64,000 nt of DNA, taken from CAVYGM01 sp963768025. Its GTDB lineage: Bacteria > Bacteroidota > Bacteroidia > Cytophagales > Spirosomataceae. The notes under the pieces are model-generated. The model made no database searches. It had not been told where the DNA came from and saw only the letters and a list, made by a program, of their open reading frames with translations. Location of the stretch: NCBI GenBank assembly GCA_963768025.1, contig CAVYGM010000027.1:1-64000 (forward strand), written 5' to 3'. Positions 63,165-64,000 of this stretch are shown in pieces (positions within the stretch are counted from its first letter, which is position 1; each line of letters begins with the position of its first letter). The translations under genes were made by a program, and so were the position numbers.

Positions 63165-64000
63165 GAGAAAGCTTCTGCTTACCTACCCCGCCTATATTCA
63201 GCTTTCGGGAATGCCGATGGTTTCTGGATCGGAACTACGATGACATCATGCATCGGGTAACGGAAACTTCGGTCATCAAGCCATTTCGGGTGGGGGAGCA
63301 GGTGGTGCTTCTCGAAATCTCTGAAGAGGATCGCCAGCTTCGTGTACTGCAACGGGGCGGCGACCAAGCCGACGAAGCCGCACTCCGGGAAAAGGTAACT
63401 GCTCTGTTCGATCTGGAACGGAATCTCAGCCCGTTTTATGATTTGCTTTGCGCCGATCCTGACCTGGCCTTTATGGCCACCGACTACTGGGGACTGCGCC
63501 TGATGGGCATCCCCGATTTGTTCGAGGCCCTGTGCTGGAGCATCATTGGCCAGCAAATCAACTTGACCTTTGCCTATACCCTCAAACGCCGGCTGGTGGA
63601 GCTGGCCGGGGAGAAAATAGCCTACGATGGTCACGTGTATTTTGGCTTCCCTACCCCCGAGCATATATCCACACTCACGGTAGAGCAGCTTCGGGCCCTC
63701 CAATTCTCGGGTCGCAAGGCCGAGTACCTCATTGGCCTGGCCCGCACCTTTGCCGCGGGCCACATGTCGCGGAAGTACCTGCTTTCGCTGCCTACCCCCC
63801 AAGCCCAGGTGCAGGCCCTTACCTCCCTGCGGGGCATTGGCGAATGGACCGCCCACTACGCCCTGATGAAGTCGCTGAAAGTACCCAGCGCCCTACCCTA
63901 CGGCGACGTGGGGCTGTACAACGCGCTCTTCAAAGTAAAAAATCTTCCTAAAAAGCCTTCCCGGGCTGAGTTGACAGCCGTCTTTGAACCCTTCCGGGGC
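63155..64000 (+). CDS. AlkA-like DNA-3-methyladenine glycosylase (cut by window end)
   Basis: A base-excision repair glycosylase of the HhH-GPD superfamily that removes alkylated bases. Read in one frame from about 63149, it gives FSFRECRWFLDRNYDDIMHR, the AlkA N-domain start, then ALCWSIIGQQINLTFAYTLK. The helix-hairpin-helix LRGIGEWTAHYALMKSL follows, then ALPYGDVGLYNALF with the catalytic Asp. The start is uncertain; a GTG at 63155 would overlap the upstream stop by 10 bp. A C-terminal remainder (~20 residues) lies outside the window. No frame break was seen. Confidence 0.85.
   Translation, partial: MELGESFCLPTPPIFSFRECRWFLDRNYDDIMHRVTETSVIKPFRVGEQVVLLEISEEDRQLRVLQRGGDQADEAALREKVTALFDLERNLSPFYDLLCADPDLAFMATDYWGLRLMGIPDLFEALCWSIIGQQINLTFAYTLKRRLVELAGEKIAYDGHVYFGFPTPEHISTLTVEQLRALQFSGRKAEYLIGLARTFAAGHMSRKYLLSLPTPQAQVQALTSLRGIGEWTAHYALMKSLKVPSALPYGDVGLYNALFKVKNLPKKPSRAELTAVFEPFRG

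Noticed and set aside
1..64000. CRISPR arrays, tRNA or rRNA genes
   Set aside because: No regularly spaced direct repeats of 25-40 nt, no tRNA cloverleaf-like segments with TTCGA arms, and no rRNA-like stretches were seen on either strand.

Overview
The window looks like a chromosome segment of a Bacteroidota bacterium, most likely Cytophagales (Spirosomataceae/Dyadobacter-like). Support comes from a SusC/SusD pair, a type IX secretion sorting domain, a lipidated Omp85 next to TamB (TamL-TamB), a YtxJ bacillithiol-type thioredoxin-fold protein, a carotenoid lycopene cyclase, fused aspartokinase/homoserine dehydrogenase, and TAnnTTTG-type -7 promoter elements with almost no Shine-Dalgarno sequences. 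Most of the window has a GC content near 50 percent.

Layout. 1-5.2 kb is an accessory island. It holds a broken IS4-type transposase, a very AT-rich block with a membrane-anchored NACHT NTPase (defence-like, C-terminus frame-broken), a two-gene unit of unknown function, and wrecks of a mobile-element SSB and a tyrosine recombinase. 5.2-12.3 kb carries a lipoprotein metalloprotease, msrB, a TonB-type outer-membrane receptor, a cystathionine beta-synthase-like enzyme with CBS domains, and a LolA-like periplasmic protein. 12.4-25.4 kb holds tamB-tamL, methylmalonyl-CoA epimerase, rsgA, a ROK regulator, waaA (Kdo transferase), ytxJ and an OsmC protein. 25.5-34.8 kb holds lipA, lycopene cyclase, metK, murF, a T9SS-exported FG-GAP protein and an NlpC/P60 hydrolase. 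35-49.2 kb holds an amidohydrolase, two polytopic envelope-polysaccharide proteins, a GAF protein, a multi-PAS histidine kinase, a Tat-exported amidase, a GH95-like glycosidase, a serine hydrolase, and an ECF sigma factor with a membrane partner. 49.4-55.7 kb holds an orphan DUF2281 protein, susD-susC and an MFS transporter. 55.8-64 kb holds thrA and thrB, separated by a DUF559 endonuclease gene flanked by GC-rich palindromes, then a TumE-type toxin-antitoxin pair, a GH43 arabinanase, an A-type Fe-S carrier, a sugar nucleotidyltransferase and an AlkA-like glycosylase cut by the window end.

A dominant property of this sequence is that many ordinary genes, including expected-essential ones (rsgA, waaA, thrA), are broken by single-base shifts. 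In the cases I worked through outside the island these are nearly all one extra base in a short homopolymer, with the conserved protein resuming in the next frame. That pattern fits consensus sequencing error better than biology, so I annotate these genes across the break and say where it lies. The strongest candidates for unusual biology are the DUF559 gene with its palindromic flanks inside the threonine operon, the NACHT island, the TumE-like pair, and a structured leader in front of metK.
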